A stretch of 64,000 nt of DNA from Tamarix chinensis (lineage: Eukaryota > Streptophyta > Magnoliopsida > Caryophyllales > Tamaricaceae), in assembly GCA_030549775.1 (NCBI GenBank), contig CM060181.1, positions 32,028,753 to 32,092,752 of the forward strand, in the 5' to 3' direction. Numbering within the stretch: position 1 is the first letter of the stretch; each line of letters begins with the position of its first letter. The position numbers were made by a program, and so were the translations under genes. Positions 26,341 through 37,400 of this stretch are shown here, piece after piece. The notes under the pieces are model-generated. The model was given only the letters and a program-made list of their open reading frames with translations. It was not told where the DNA came from and did no database searches.

Positions 26341-26700
26341 TTAAAGTTTGCATGGTGGTATTAGGGTTTGCATGGTGGTATTAGGGTTTGTATGGTGGTA
26401 TTAATGTTTCTATGGCGGTATTAATGGTTGCATGGTGGTATTAATGGCTGCATGATGATATTAGGGTTTGCATGGTGGTATTAGGGTTTGTATGGTGGTA
26501 TTAATGTTTCTATGGCGGTATTAATGGCTGCATGGTGGTATTAATGGCTGCATTATGATATTAGGGTTTGCATGGTGGTATTAGGGTTTGTATGGTGGTA
26601 TTAGTGATTGCATGGTGGTATTAATGGCTTATGGTGGTATTAGGGTTTGCATGGTGGGTTATGGTTTGTATGGTGGTATTTAGGGTTTTGCATGGGAGTT
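26341..26700 (+). repeat. 20-bp minisatellite with 100-bp higher-order period
   Basis: Units of exactly 20 bases, consensus TTAGGGTTTGCATGGTGGTA, run in register from 26341 to about 26620 and then become irregular. Five different units form a 100-bp block repeated at 26361, 26461 and, partly, 26561: the same order of GGGTTTGC, GGGTTTGT, ATGTTTCT, ATGGYTGC and ATGGCTGC variants returns. TTTAGGG-like phrases correspond to the telo-box. Confidence 0.9.
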
Positions 26701-27274
26701 AATGATTGTATGGGATTTAGGGTTTGTGTGAAAAGTTCGAGAAGTTGCATGGGATGTGTAACGTTTGCGTGGGAACAAAATTTACGTATGAAAGGTTGAT
26801 TTGGGATGTAAGGAAGGTAATGCAAGTATTATTTGGGTGTTTAACTGTTTTGGACGGAGAATAGTACGTGGAGTATTATAAGGGTATGGAGGAGACAGAA
26901 TTAGGGTTTGGAGTGATTAACTCTGGGTCGTTGTGATTAAGTAGGGTTGGAGTAGCTAATTGTGATTTGTTGAGGATAATTAAGGTTTGGGATGGCTAAG
27001 TATGGTTGTTATGGTAAAATAGGGTTAAGAGTGGTTAACCACGGTTTTGTGTGGACAATTAGGGTTGGTTATGGCTGCTTAGAGTTGTTTGGTGTTATCG
27101 TGTGTATTTATTGATTAAAGTGTAGTTATGAATGAATGTGGAATTTTATTATTTGTGATGTGTAAAGTATAAAGAGAATGATTTATGCATGTCAAGGGTG
27201 GAATGTGTTTCAATAAGACACAGATAAGACATTAATCACGTAAAGCGAAAGATTGTTGAGCCGAGCCCAGTCCA

Positions 27275-27690
27275 GTCCACCGGTAAGAATAGTGGTCACA
27301 GGCGTTCTGCCCTGTGTGTTTCGTTCTAGTCCACCGGCAATAATAGTGGTCAGAGGCGTTATGCCCTATGCGTTTCGTTCTGGTCCACCGGCAATAATAG
27401 TGGTCAGAGGCGTTCTACCCTGTGTGTTTACCTTCCGGTCCACCGGCTATAATAGTGGGGGTTTTCGGCTCGACAGATCCAAGTAAATAAGTTAATCCAT
27501 GGGAAAATACTAAGTACTTACAGCGAAACACCATGTGAGTCGGGGCCAGTCCAGTCCACTGGTAAGAATAGTGGTCAGAGGCGTTCTGCCCTGTGTGTTT
27601 ACTTCCGGTCCACCGGCTATAATAGTGGTCAGAGGCGTTCTGCCCTGTGTGTTTACATCCGGTCCACCGGCTATAATAGTGGGGCTCCCG
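27275..27690 (+). repeat. Seven 54-bp modules in two arrays, LTR D
   Basis: GTCCACCGGC starts at 27275, 27329, 27383 and 27438, then at 27554, 27608 and 27662. Each unit continues ATAATAGTGGTCAGAGGCG and a TTCTGCCCTGTGTGTTT-like end. Both arrays are preceded by CCAGTCCAGTCCAC, so the block itself looks duplicated. Confidence 0.85.
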
Positions 27691-28360
27691 CACTCACATG
27701 GACTATTGAAGAATATGTGTGGAATGAACATATTAATGAGAATAAAGAATAAGTCACCAGAAAAGTATTCAGGCCTTATATTGCGTGTTATCGCATGTTG
27801 CCTATATGATTGTGCTATGTGTGCTATGTGGTATGATTGTATGCTTGGCCTTAGCGCACCTACGCCCTTACTCGGTATTGGACCCGTACTAATACTACCT
27901 TGATTGAATGGGTCCTGTGATGATCCACCGATGGTGGGGAGCAGACCTCCTGTGCAGGTTTATGATCGGGTACTATTTTGGGGTGGAAGGCTTGACTTGA
28001 GTGAGTAGGCAATCCGGATATTGATCCTTTGGGACTTGTTTTATTTAGCTGTATTTTGTACTACGCTTCATGTTTTGAAATCGTACTCTTAATTTGTACT
28101 CCTAAACCGTATTCTAAATACTAATTGACTTGTGTTTCGTTAATGATTTATGTCAAATATCGACTCATGTTTTAATATTTCGCACTTGATGTTGTTTGGT
28201 TTTAGCCTTAGCACTTAGTACTGGAGCGGTAGAAGTGTACCGGTCTGGTACTAAGTGTGGCGGTAACGCCCCCGAGTTTACGGTTTTATCTTTCACTTCC
28301 GCTAAACCTTTTGATTTAAACGAAATTTTTCAGCAGTAAATTTGGGGGTGTTACAAATAA

Positions 28361-29421
28361 CTCATACCTGAGTGAGGAAGTGAGTGGTTTTATTTCCACC
28401 TTAGGTGCAGCTTTTTCTTTACATACCGGGTCGTGCAATTCCTTCTCAACTTTAGCCACTAATTTAGGTTCTTTTACATAGATAAAGTTTTCCTCAAGCA
28501 TGGTAGCATATGCAACTACCTCCTCATCACCATCATCAAGTATTCCATTTTTCATCAAGCATTTTTCTAATGGATCACTTGAAACCAAGTTAACAAAGTC
28601 CTTTTGAACCACCATGCCCATTGTATCAATTTTGCAGCAAGTGTCATCAATTAATGGAAATTTTACTACAGAGGATGAATCAAAATCCACTTTCTCATCT
28701 CCAATATTGAGAGAGCGCTTTCTATTTTTCACATCAATCATTGCTCCTGCTATAGCTAGGCAAGGTATTCCCAATATGATAGGGATTTGAGCATCCTCCT
28801 CTATCTCAAAAATAACAAAATCAACCGGAACATAAAAGTTACCGACTTGGATAAGTATATCTTCTAATATAACTAACAGATATTTTACTAACCGATCCGC
28901 TAATTAGAGGTAAATGGTGGTAGGTTTCATATCTCTCATTTATAATTTCTTACAAGTAGAAAGAGGTATTAAACTGATAATAGCCCCAAGATCACAAAGT
29001 GCACAATTAATAGATATAACACCAATAGTATAGGGAATAGAAAATCAGTCAGGATCTTTAAGCTTAGGTGGAACCTTATTTTGGATAATGTCACTACATT
29101 CCTTTGTCAAGGCTATGGTCTCATATTCCTTTAACCGTCTCTTATTGGAAAGAATCTCATTCAAAAATTTAGCGTAGGCAGACATATGAGATATGGCCTC
29201 CACAAATGGGATATTAATTTGTAATTTTTTTAAAATCTCAACAAACCTCTAAAATTGTTTCTCTAACCTTACCTTAGCTTGTCTTTGAGGAAAAGGTAGT
29301 GGAGGTTTGTATGGTTGTGGAGGGACATATTTCTCAACCTCATGGTCCTTTCCTAAGTTGGTTTCTTTCTTAATGTTCACTGGCTCACCATTCCTTTTTT
29401 TCACATTCTCAATTCTCATTA
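28361..29421 (-). pseudogene. Aspartic protease region relic, Athila/Tat-like
   Basis: On the minus strand the region reads NEILSNKRRLKEYETIALT, then PPKLKDPD, then the active-site phrase CALCDLGAIISLIPLS (catalytic Asp in D-L-G-A, near 28985-28996), then GIPCLAIAGAMIDVKN and a tail ending IKPLTSSLRYE. That tail runs into the RT leader at 23298 once LTR D is removed. Several stops are present. Confidence 0.85.
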
Positions 29422-30937
29422 TGCTTTTTCCACAAGTGTCCGGATTCGTTGTACCATTCCAAGGTTGTATCCCACAGGGACTTTGTAATTGAGTACACCT
29501 CTTTAATATTTTAACTATCTAAATCCATACGAATATGAGGCATGCAAGTGGATAACAAGAATAATTACGAAAAACATTCTAATTATAAATGCTAAGCAAT
29601 AGGAGTGAAACCTAGGATCGAACTTCGGTCTCCAAATTAATAATCAATGACAAAACAACGAATATGTCCTAGATTAATTTGCTAACTATGGACAATTAGT
29701 CTAATTATATCCATTAGCCTCTTTCAAGGCCTAAGAATATATTTAATATAATTTTCCAACTACTTTCGTAACTCACAAATTAAACTAAATCCATTAAGTG
29801 TTACTAATTCTATAGTCCCTAAGAATTAAACATCTACTTTTGTGATTGCTTAAATTCCCATACACATGCTACTTTTCGATAATAATCTCAGCCTTTCAAT
29901 TGCATATTATATCTAAAGAGGTCGGATTTTGTCAAATCTACTTTACAACAATTAAACCTAGCATATGCAATAATATAGATGAATCAAACACAGGACATAA
30001 TACTTTAGTTCATCATATTGATCACTAAAATGGACCTAGTTTAATCATAGAAGAGAAGATTACTCACTCATATCTTTAAAGAAAATCAATGAAATAAATT
30101 GCATGATAATCATAACAACAATAGAAAGATACGAAGAAGAAGAATTAGGTTGAATTAACCATAATCCGGAGGAGAACAAAGTTGATTTTGAATTGATCAT
30201 ACACGAATATACACTTGAATATCTAGAAAAATCAAACTAATGGAAACAAGAAAATTACATGAAGCTATAGCTCGGTAATGAGGAGTAAAATGCTATGAAA
30301 TCTCTCCTCCCTACCCCTATGAAGTCCCCAAGGCGTGCCATAAATAATCCCCATCACGCCAGCCATGTCACGCACGTTGATTGTAGGGGAAATCGTTGTT
30401 GCACGGTCGTGCAGCTTCTTAGCTCTCAAATTAAAGGGATCTCAGATCTAGCATGGATCTGCGAGACGCTCACTACCTAGTTGTGCAAGATTCTAAGACT
30501 CAACTTTTTATCATAAAGTTCTGCACAACCGTGCGGTCCATGCACTACCTGGCCGTGTGGTTCCATTTTCATCCAATATAACAGGGGTGTTGTACAGCTA
30601 TGCAGCTGGGTGTGCAACCAGCCATGCATATCTCTTTTCTTGTTTCTTCAAGCTTTCTTGGCACATATTTGGCTCTCTTAGTTTTAATACCCTTCCATAA
30701 ATATGTTGGGTTGATGTACTCTCCTCCAAAGCCTTCCATGCTAGGTTTTTTGCTCTAAAAACATGTAATTCTTTCTCAAATTTGGTGTTCTTATGGAAAT
30801 TCCTACAACACAAAACTCAAGAAAGCAGTAGCACAAATAATGGACTATAACCATAGAAAATTGCGTGAAAGAGATTAAATGAAGTCCTAAAGTGAAGTTA
30901 AAGGGAGGAAAATTTATAGAAAATATTCACTTTATCA
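29422..30937 (-). mobile_element. Solo-like LTR of a related Athila/Tat family
   Basis: It has the same architecture as the LTRs at 16135 and 34434: CAAGTGTCCGGATTCGTTG next to CCAAGGTTGTATCCCACAG, the AAATCCATTAAGTGTTACTAA block near 29790, TGTGCAAC/CCGTGC pairs near 30390-30620, and the end TTTATCA at 30937. It splits the gag-protease region of the host element. Flanks CATTA and ATTTA are not a clean duplication, so the exact ends are uncertain by a few bases. Confidence 0.65.
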
Positions 30938-31291
30938 ATTTACCCATTCACATCTTCAATTTCTCTCTTCAAAATAGAGCTTTCTAATTCCTTCCCACTT
31001 CTAAGTATTATGGCATTGATGGATCTCTTGGGATTGGTATCTAGTTACCCTGGGTGCATTTCGGAGGGCCTAGAAGAAGATCCTAATTGTTGGCCACTTG
31101 GATAATTTGGTTTTCTAGCATCTTATTATGGGTGGCTAGGGACTCAACGTTAGAATTCAAGTTCTTAACTGAGCTCTTCAAATCCTTAGCATCCTTGTTC
31201 TGAGAGGCTATAAAGTTCTCCATCATTAACTCAAGATTGGACTTTGGAGGGATAGGAAATAGTGGGATAAGGTTTTGAAAACCCGAAGGCC
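30938..31291 (-). pseudogene. Gag C-terminal/linker relic, Athila/Tat-like
   Basis: The minus strand encodes SNLELMMENFIASQNKDAK, then LNSNVESLATHNKMLENQII, the coiled segment found at the Gag end of these elements. After a stop follows INAIILRSGKELES, the conserved linker to the protease. Confidence 0.75.
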
Positions 31292-31296
31292 TAAAG

Positions 31297-33177
31297 TGTA
31301 ACACCCCGATTTTTGTACTACTGAAAAATTTTATTTTGCAGCGGAAGTGATTAAGTAAAATATTGGGGGTTACCGCCATAATCGACATAATTCCGGCTTA
31401 TACAACCATCCTTACATCAATCACAAGGCTAAAACATATAAAGTAACATAAGGAAATTAGAAATAAAAGAACATTTATAGTACAATAATGAGTTTGGAGC
31501 CTAACTTCACGTTAACAATACAAAATATAAAAGAAGGGATATCATAGATTAAGGGTCCAAAAGGGGTATCCAGTTAAATACATAGACCGGAAACACAATT
31601 ACTCTTCAACCAACCCCTAACATAGATGAAGTCACTCATCCCCACATAGGGAATCATAGGTAGCATAATCGTTTATCGGATCTTTTGAGACCTGCACATA
31701 AGATTCATAGCCTCCTGCTTGTGAGAATAAGCAACACCCATAAAATGGGTGGTTAATACGCTATGTATTGAGTAAAGGAATAATACTATCAAAATAGGGA
31801 TACAAATAGCACCTGATTTCACATTAGATAAGAAGTGAATAACCAAATAAATGAAACTTCTCATAGGATAGAACATGATCCAAATTCCTTTATTAAGTAT
31901 ATTCTATTTGAATTCTTTTATATACATTGAGTGCAGGAATCCCACTATTCTTAAATCATTGGAATGGTCTAAAACTTCATCTCAGGGATAACACACCTAA
32001 GCCACTATTATCATTTAGTGGAACAGATCTAAAAACATTACCTTCTCAGGGCACACGCTCTCGAGCCACTATTCTCCCCGGTGAAATGGGAATACATATA
32101 TATATATGAAAATATATCACCTTGGTCCTAACTCACATATTCTTCCACTTTAAATTATTAGTATATTTTCCATAGGTTATAATGATACATTTTTATCTCA
32201 CGATGAATAAGGCCCCTACTATTCTTAATCCGGTGGAACAGATTGAACTATCTCCTTGGGACAAAACTTTCCCGAGCTACTATTCTTTCAAGTAGAACAG
32301 AGATTAAAAACATCTACTCACGTTCTCTTTCACTTTAAGTAATTAGTATGTTATTCAAGATTGATTCTCAAGCATATAACACATTAAAATAGATATACAT
32401 ATAGCATAGGTTTAAGTCCTTAAATCCTTTCAAACCCCAATTACACACCCTTTAGTATTCATTCTCCTATATTGGTTATTTCACACAACTTATATTATTT
32501 CATCTCCAAATCCTATCATTATTATCATACTCAAAATACACGATCTAATTTCCATACACATACATTAATAATCTCATCTGGATATATTACTCACTGAAAT
32601 ATCCTAAACCCAAATTCCATAGATTTGTCCTAACACCTCTCATGAAATTTACATGATTACCAGTTCCGATAGATAACCTCATAAGGTCAAACATACCAAT
32701 GTATTTAGAAATCCATATAACCTCTAGATCGTATATGTGGAATAATGGTATTATTATTATAAGATACTTTGCCCCAAATTATCCATTAAATCATTTAAGT
32801 ACCCCAAACAACAATAATACTTCCAAGAATTCCTCATGCTATTATTATCATATTTTAATCCACCTAACACATAAAATACCAAAATTTTCTTATTATCCCA
32901 TAGTGACCAAATTACCCTTAAGCACAAATAAAAATCTTTATTTTATAAAATCTTGTACCTTCCATATGTATTATTTTTCATTAAGATTAGTGAAAATTTT
33001 AGTGGATTGTGATTTTGGTTTATGAATTACAATTTATCTGAGTCAAGGTTTAGGATTCGGTTAAAGTTTTGGGATTAAGAAATTAGGTTAAGGATAATAT
33101 AAGATTTCTTGAGATTAGAATCAAATTAGGGCATTAATGATGTGGGATTAAGCTAAGCAAAGTTTTGAGGTATTACA
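31297..33177 (-). mobile_element. Solo-type LTR E inserted in the gag relic
   Basis: It begins TGTAACACCCCG and ends TTTTGAGGTATTACA, with a perfect duplication TAAAG (31292-31296 and 33178-33182). At 1881 bp it is a short relative of the 4-5 kb LTRs. It keeps the CCTGCTTGTGAGAATAAGC/ACACCCATAAAATGGGTGG block near 31710-31750 and weakened CCACTATT/GGTGGAAC modules (31940-32300), but lacks the GC-rich block and large microsatellite. Orientation is inferred from its ends. Confidence 0.8.
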
Positions 33178-33182
33178 TAAAG

Positions 33183-34301
33183 TTTGATTGAGGAATGGGA
33201 TTAGGTGGCGAGTTCTTGTAGGATAAATTTAGATGATTCTTTCATCTCAGATTGTAGGTAAGAGCAAATGGGTCTCCTTTTTAGTTGAAATTGTTCACAT
33301 AATTGACATGGTCTGCGAGGGTTACATTAAGGGGTGGAGGAGCAATAGATTGATATTTAAACAATGAGTACCCTATAATACCACAAGTCACACAAACAAT
33401 AGAAGAGGATGTTAACGCATTAACACTTAATTTGTTAAATTTTTGAAACGATGCATCAACATAAGAAGAAAGATGATTTAAAGCATCAACATCGTATATA
33501 CCACTCTTCTTGGTGGAAGAGCGCTTGCTTGACTATTAGTAATGGTTTTGAGTCATGTCTTCGATCAATTGCTTGACCTTGGGTATGCTATTGTTCATGA
33601 GAGAGCCTTCGCACTACTTCATCTAGGATCAACCTTGTGTTGTAAAGGAGGTCATTGTAAAAGGTATGGACCAGTAACCATTTTTCCAACCCATGGTGTA
33701 GACACATTAGTAGCATATCCTTGTAGTGCTCATTGTAGAGAGACTAGTGATCCTTCTGATCGAAGCTTGTAATGAGATCCCTTAATTGAGCCATCTTAGA
33801 TGGGGGAAGTATTTGTTTAGGAAAGCTCATGAAAGTTGATATCTATTGGTGATGAACCCAGAAGGAAGTGATTGCAACCAAGCTCTTACCTTGTCCCCAT
33901 AGCTTAATCGCATCATCTGAAACTTCATTCATCTTCAAAGTGTCATAATACTCAAGGAAAATGGAAATGTACAAATTTGGGTCCTTCATTGGGCTACCCC
34001 TAAACTGATTTTGTTGCACTATGTTGAGTAATGCATGCTTCAATTCAAAGTTGCTAGCAGCTACATTTGGCTTCCTTATACTTGATTGTGCCCCGTATGT
34101 ATTTGGAGATGCAAACTCTTTGACAGAGAGATGCTGCTCTTCCTCTCCATCAATTTTAGCCATGGTTTCTGAACTAATGCTTGCTTTTGTTTCATGTATC
34201 CACTTCCTTAGTCCACTTAATGTCCTCTCGATCTTGGGGTTAAACTCAGCTAGAATCCCAAGTAGAAGGGCTTGTGGCATAATAGGTACCTCAAGATGCA
34301 A
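33183..34301 (-). pseudogene. Gag relic, Athila/Tat-like
   Basis: The frame at 33843-34301 carries ASNFELKHALLNIVQQNQF, RGSPMKDPNLYISIFLEYYD and NEVSDDAIKL, the typical start of the Gag (retrotrans_gag) domain. A deletion and frameshift near 33890 removes the following residues; the sequence resumes in another frame with AWLQSL, LRDLITSFDQKDH and a HHGLEKW-like phrase down to about 33650. Below that it is degenerate. The first Met at 34301 is plausible but unproven. Confidence 0.8.
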
Positions 34302-34406
34302 TCAAACGAGTTATCAAGCGAAAAGGATGAAAGATAAAAAGCAAAAAAAGAAAAAAGAAATCTATTCTAGCCAAATAATAAAGAAATCAATATCAACTAC
34401 CCGAAG

Positions 34407-34424
34407 TCCCCAATAACAGCGCCA
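34407..34424 (-). promoter_or_regulatory. Primer-binding site of the Athila/Tat-like element
   Basis: The minus strand reads TGGCGCTGTTATTGGGGA, close to the TGGCGCCGTTGCCGGGGA PBS known from Athila/Tat elements, and lies nine bases inside the 5' LTR. Confidence 0.75.
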
Positions 34425-35479
34425 AAAACTTAATGGTGCCAATCTGCAAGTGCACGAATTTGTTGTAGCACTTCAAGATCGTATCCTACAAGAACTTCGT
34501 AATTGAATACCAAACTTCATCCTTTTAGCTATCTAAAACATTATGGAGTGGAAAAATATGCAGGTGGATAGTGAAAATAAATATAATGACTAATTGAATA
34601 TAGATTATAAAATGATAAATATAAAGCCTAGGATTGAACTTCAATCTCCAAAGTGGTATTCGACAATGAAATAATGCTATGTTATAGTTTAGTTCAACAA
34701 CTATGGATAATCGGTCTAAATATATTTGTTTACCTCTTTCAAGGTCTAAGAACATATTTAATTTAATTCGCTGACTACTTTTGTGACTAACTGTAACACC
34801 CCCAAAAATCACAGTAAAAAATTTTCGTTTAAACAAACCCATACACCAAGACGAGGGGTGCTACCGTTGTGATTAGCACAAGCCTGGCCCCTGGCCAATC
34901 TCTCACCGACCACAAGGATAGAAATTTCACGAGTTATAAAATTAATTAGGACATAAAATCATAATGATTCATAGTTGAAAAGGGAAATCAGAGTTCACAA
35001 TTAATGAGTCATTACAGAATAGAAAAATAATCCAATGTTAGAGCCTTCGAGGGGAAACAACAATATAGAAAGTAAGATAGGATAAAAAATAGAAAAGATG
35101 ATTCTAGACTACACTTGTTCTTAGCCCCCATTCCAAGTATAATAGGTTAACACTTGGCCCCGCTTGACGCCTCGAATGTGTTATAGGAATCGAACACAAC
35201 ATCTCCTACCTACACCAACTCTGAAGAGACTTCTACTCGTGGGAATGAGTAACACCCTTGAAATGGGTGATCAATATGCTACATACTAAGTAAGGTAACC
35301 ATGCATCTAATGCCATACATGAAAGATAGATAACACAAGCAAGTAACCATGTAGATAAAGCTATACATGAAAGACAAATGGTACAAGCCGTGATTTAACC
35401 AGTTTATCCTGATCGTTAGATCTCTAGTTATTACTCCCATTTCACAACATGCTCACTATAAGTCTACATGAGTACGGGA

Positions 35480-35825
35480 ACCCCACTATTATAGCCGGTG
35501 GATCATAAACATCTAGGGCAGAACACTCATGGCCATTACTATTCGCCAGTGGATTGGTCTTTAGGGCAAAGTGCTCTTGGCCACTATTATACCGATGGAT
35601 CAGTCTGACCCAGACTCCTATGATGTTCCACTACAAGTAATTAGTATTTTTCCTATGGCTGATCATAAATTAAGGTTTGGTTTATTGAGCTTGGGATCCC
35701 CCGCTATTATATTCGGTGGATCAGAAACATTTAGGGCAATACGCACCCGACCATTATTATTCGTTGGTGGATTGGTCTCCAGGGTACCCTACACCTGGCC
35801 ACTATTATACTGGTGGATCGGTATG
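35480..35825 (-). repeat. CCGGTGG/CCACTATTAT module array in LTR F
   Basis: CCCCACTATTATAGCCGGTGG and four or five further CCACTATTAT / GGTGGATCGGTC modules, degenerate in places. Confidence 0.55.
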
Positions 35826-37154
35826 GGTCCGACTCAATAATCTTCTACTTTAAATGGTTAGTATCTTATCCGTATTTTATTCAATAGATACTTTCACCCT
35901 AGACATGCATGCTCCTTGGACTACCCGCTCACACAACCCATCTATCCTATTCTCTTGAAAGGCCCGTCCCAAATCTTGGGACTTCTACACCTCCTAGTAT
36001 ATTCAAGCATCCTTTCCCCCCTTTTCCTTACTTACTTACCATGAATACCCAACTCCTATGTGTGTGGGTTGACGCCCACTTTCCTACATCTCTGTATTAA
36101 CTCACCATCACCCTCTAGGGTTTTTCCCGAAAAACCCTAATACGGCCTATATGGCCCAACCTCCCTCTATCACGCACAACTCTTGCTCCCTTTACCCCTA
36201 ACTCATCACCTCACTCAATCCACCCCCACTTTACTTCCCTTTACCCTAGTTGGCCACCCCAAACCCTAGCACCTCTCTTTTCTCATATGTTGTTCTTCCA
36301 TCACACTCACTTACCATTCCCTCTTCCACATGACACGTATTCGCCCTCCATGTGACATCCTTCTGCTCTCACCCCATACTCTAATCCTTCCCATTATATC
36401 TCCCTTCCACAATTTCCCCCACTTAGGGTTTTCCTCCCAAACCCTAGCCAAGTCCCCCATGCACCCTTATATTACCCCACGTACTATTTTTCATCTATGG
36501 ACTCCAATTGCCCCTAACAACTATTCCCTCGCCTTACCTAGCCCTCAAGTCAACTTTTCCCATGTAAAGATCATCTCCGTGCAAAGATTATCCATCCCAT
36601 GCAAGCCTTATACTCCCCATGCGAGATTTAGCCTATCCTCTTAATTTGTTCATATTGTCCCTTAGATGTCCACCCATGGGTCATGAGATAATTAGGTCAT
36701 TCTTACTTCCCTTTAGTCAACTCACTTCCTTTACCCCTTTCATCTTCTCACCACCACATCAGATCATTTAAAGCCTCCTAGCATGCATATCATAAATGGC
36801 CATATTACATAAGCACCACAAAGTACAAGACACATTATCGTATTACACATGCCATAAAGAGAACACATACAACTTACTTTAGCTCCATGCTTAGCAAGCT
36901 GCACTACAAGTACATAGTTCATAACCATGCAAGGTACACACATATATCCATCACACATAACATGTAATACACACAAAGACACATATTAGTCCTTAACTAC
37001 ATCCTTACCTAAAAAGACATCGAGCTTGGAGTACTATCTTACGTCTCCTTAGGGGTCGGATTTGGCTCACCTATAAGAGGGAAACACCAGGGTTAACTTT
37101 ATTCTCATTATTATTTTCATTATTCCTTACTTTACCCTTAGTATGAACTAGTAT

Positions 37155-37400
37155 TAGTGATGATGATGATAACAACAACAACAACAATAATAATAATAAT
37201 AATAGCTTTAGTGGTAATAATAAGGGTATTATCTGTAAAGTGGCTAATAAATACATTAACGTTAATATTAGCTAAAATAGGGTTAGGTAGTTATATTAGT
37301 CATGGCAAGATATTATTAACAATATCAGTAATAATAATGATAATAACTTTAATAATAATAATAGTAATAATGATAATAAGGATAATATTAAAGTTAAAAT
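37155..37400. repeat. AAT/AAC/GAT microsatellite block in LTR F
   Basis: GAT, AAC and AAT repeats, more decayed than in the sibling LTRs. Reading frames here are low-complexity and not genes. Confidence 0.75.

Larger units (their letters stand above)
23304..28355 (+). mobile_element. Long solo-type LTR D inserted between protease and RT
   Basis: It begins TGTAATACCCCAAAAATCC and ends TTTGGGGGTGTTACA, with a perfect 5-bp duplication AATAA (23299-23303 and 28356-28360). Length is 5052 bp. It has opposite orientation to LTRs A, B, C and F. In sense order: AT-rich start, C/T-rich stretch with GGGCCAGCCC-like sequence, TATA-like box at 24164, GC-rich block, microsatellites (24840-25420), the GGAGCGTGCTCC block near 25915, the TAGGGTTT repeats, the 54-bp modules, and GTACTGGAGCGG...GGTCTGGTACTAAGTGTGGCGGTAAC near the end. 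No retroelement protein domain. Confidence 0.87.

Noticed and set aside
28316..28774. A 152-codon frame as an independent gene
   Set aside because: It is the protease end of the Athila/Tat-like element; the last residues run into LTR D.
32699..33025. 108-codon frame in LTR E
   Set aside because: AT-rich sequence with no domain; not found in sibling LTRs.
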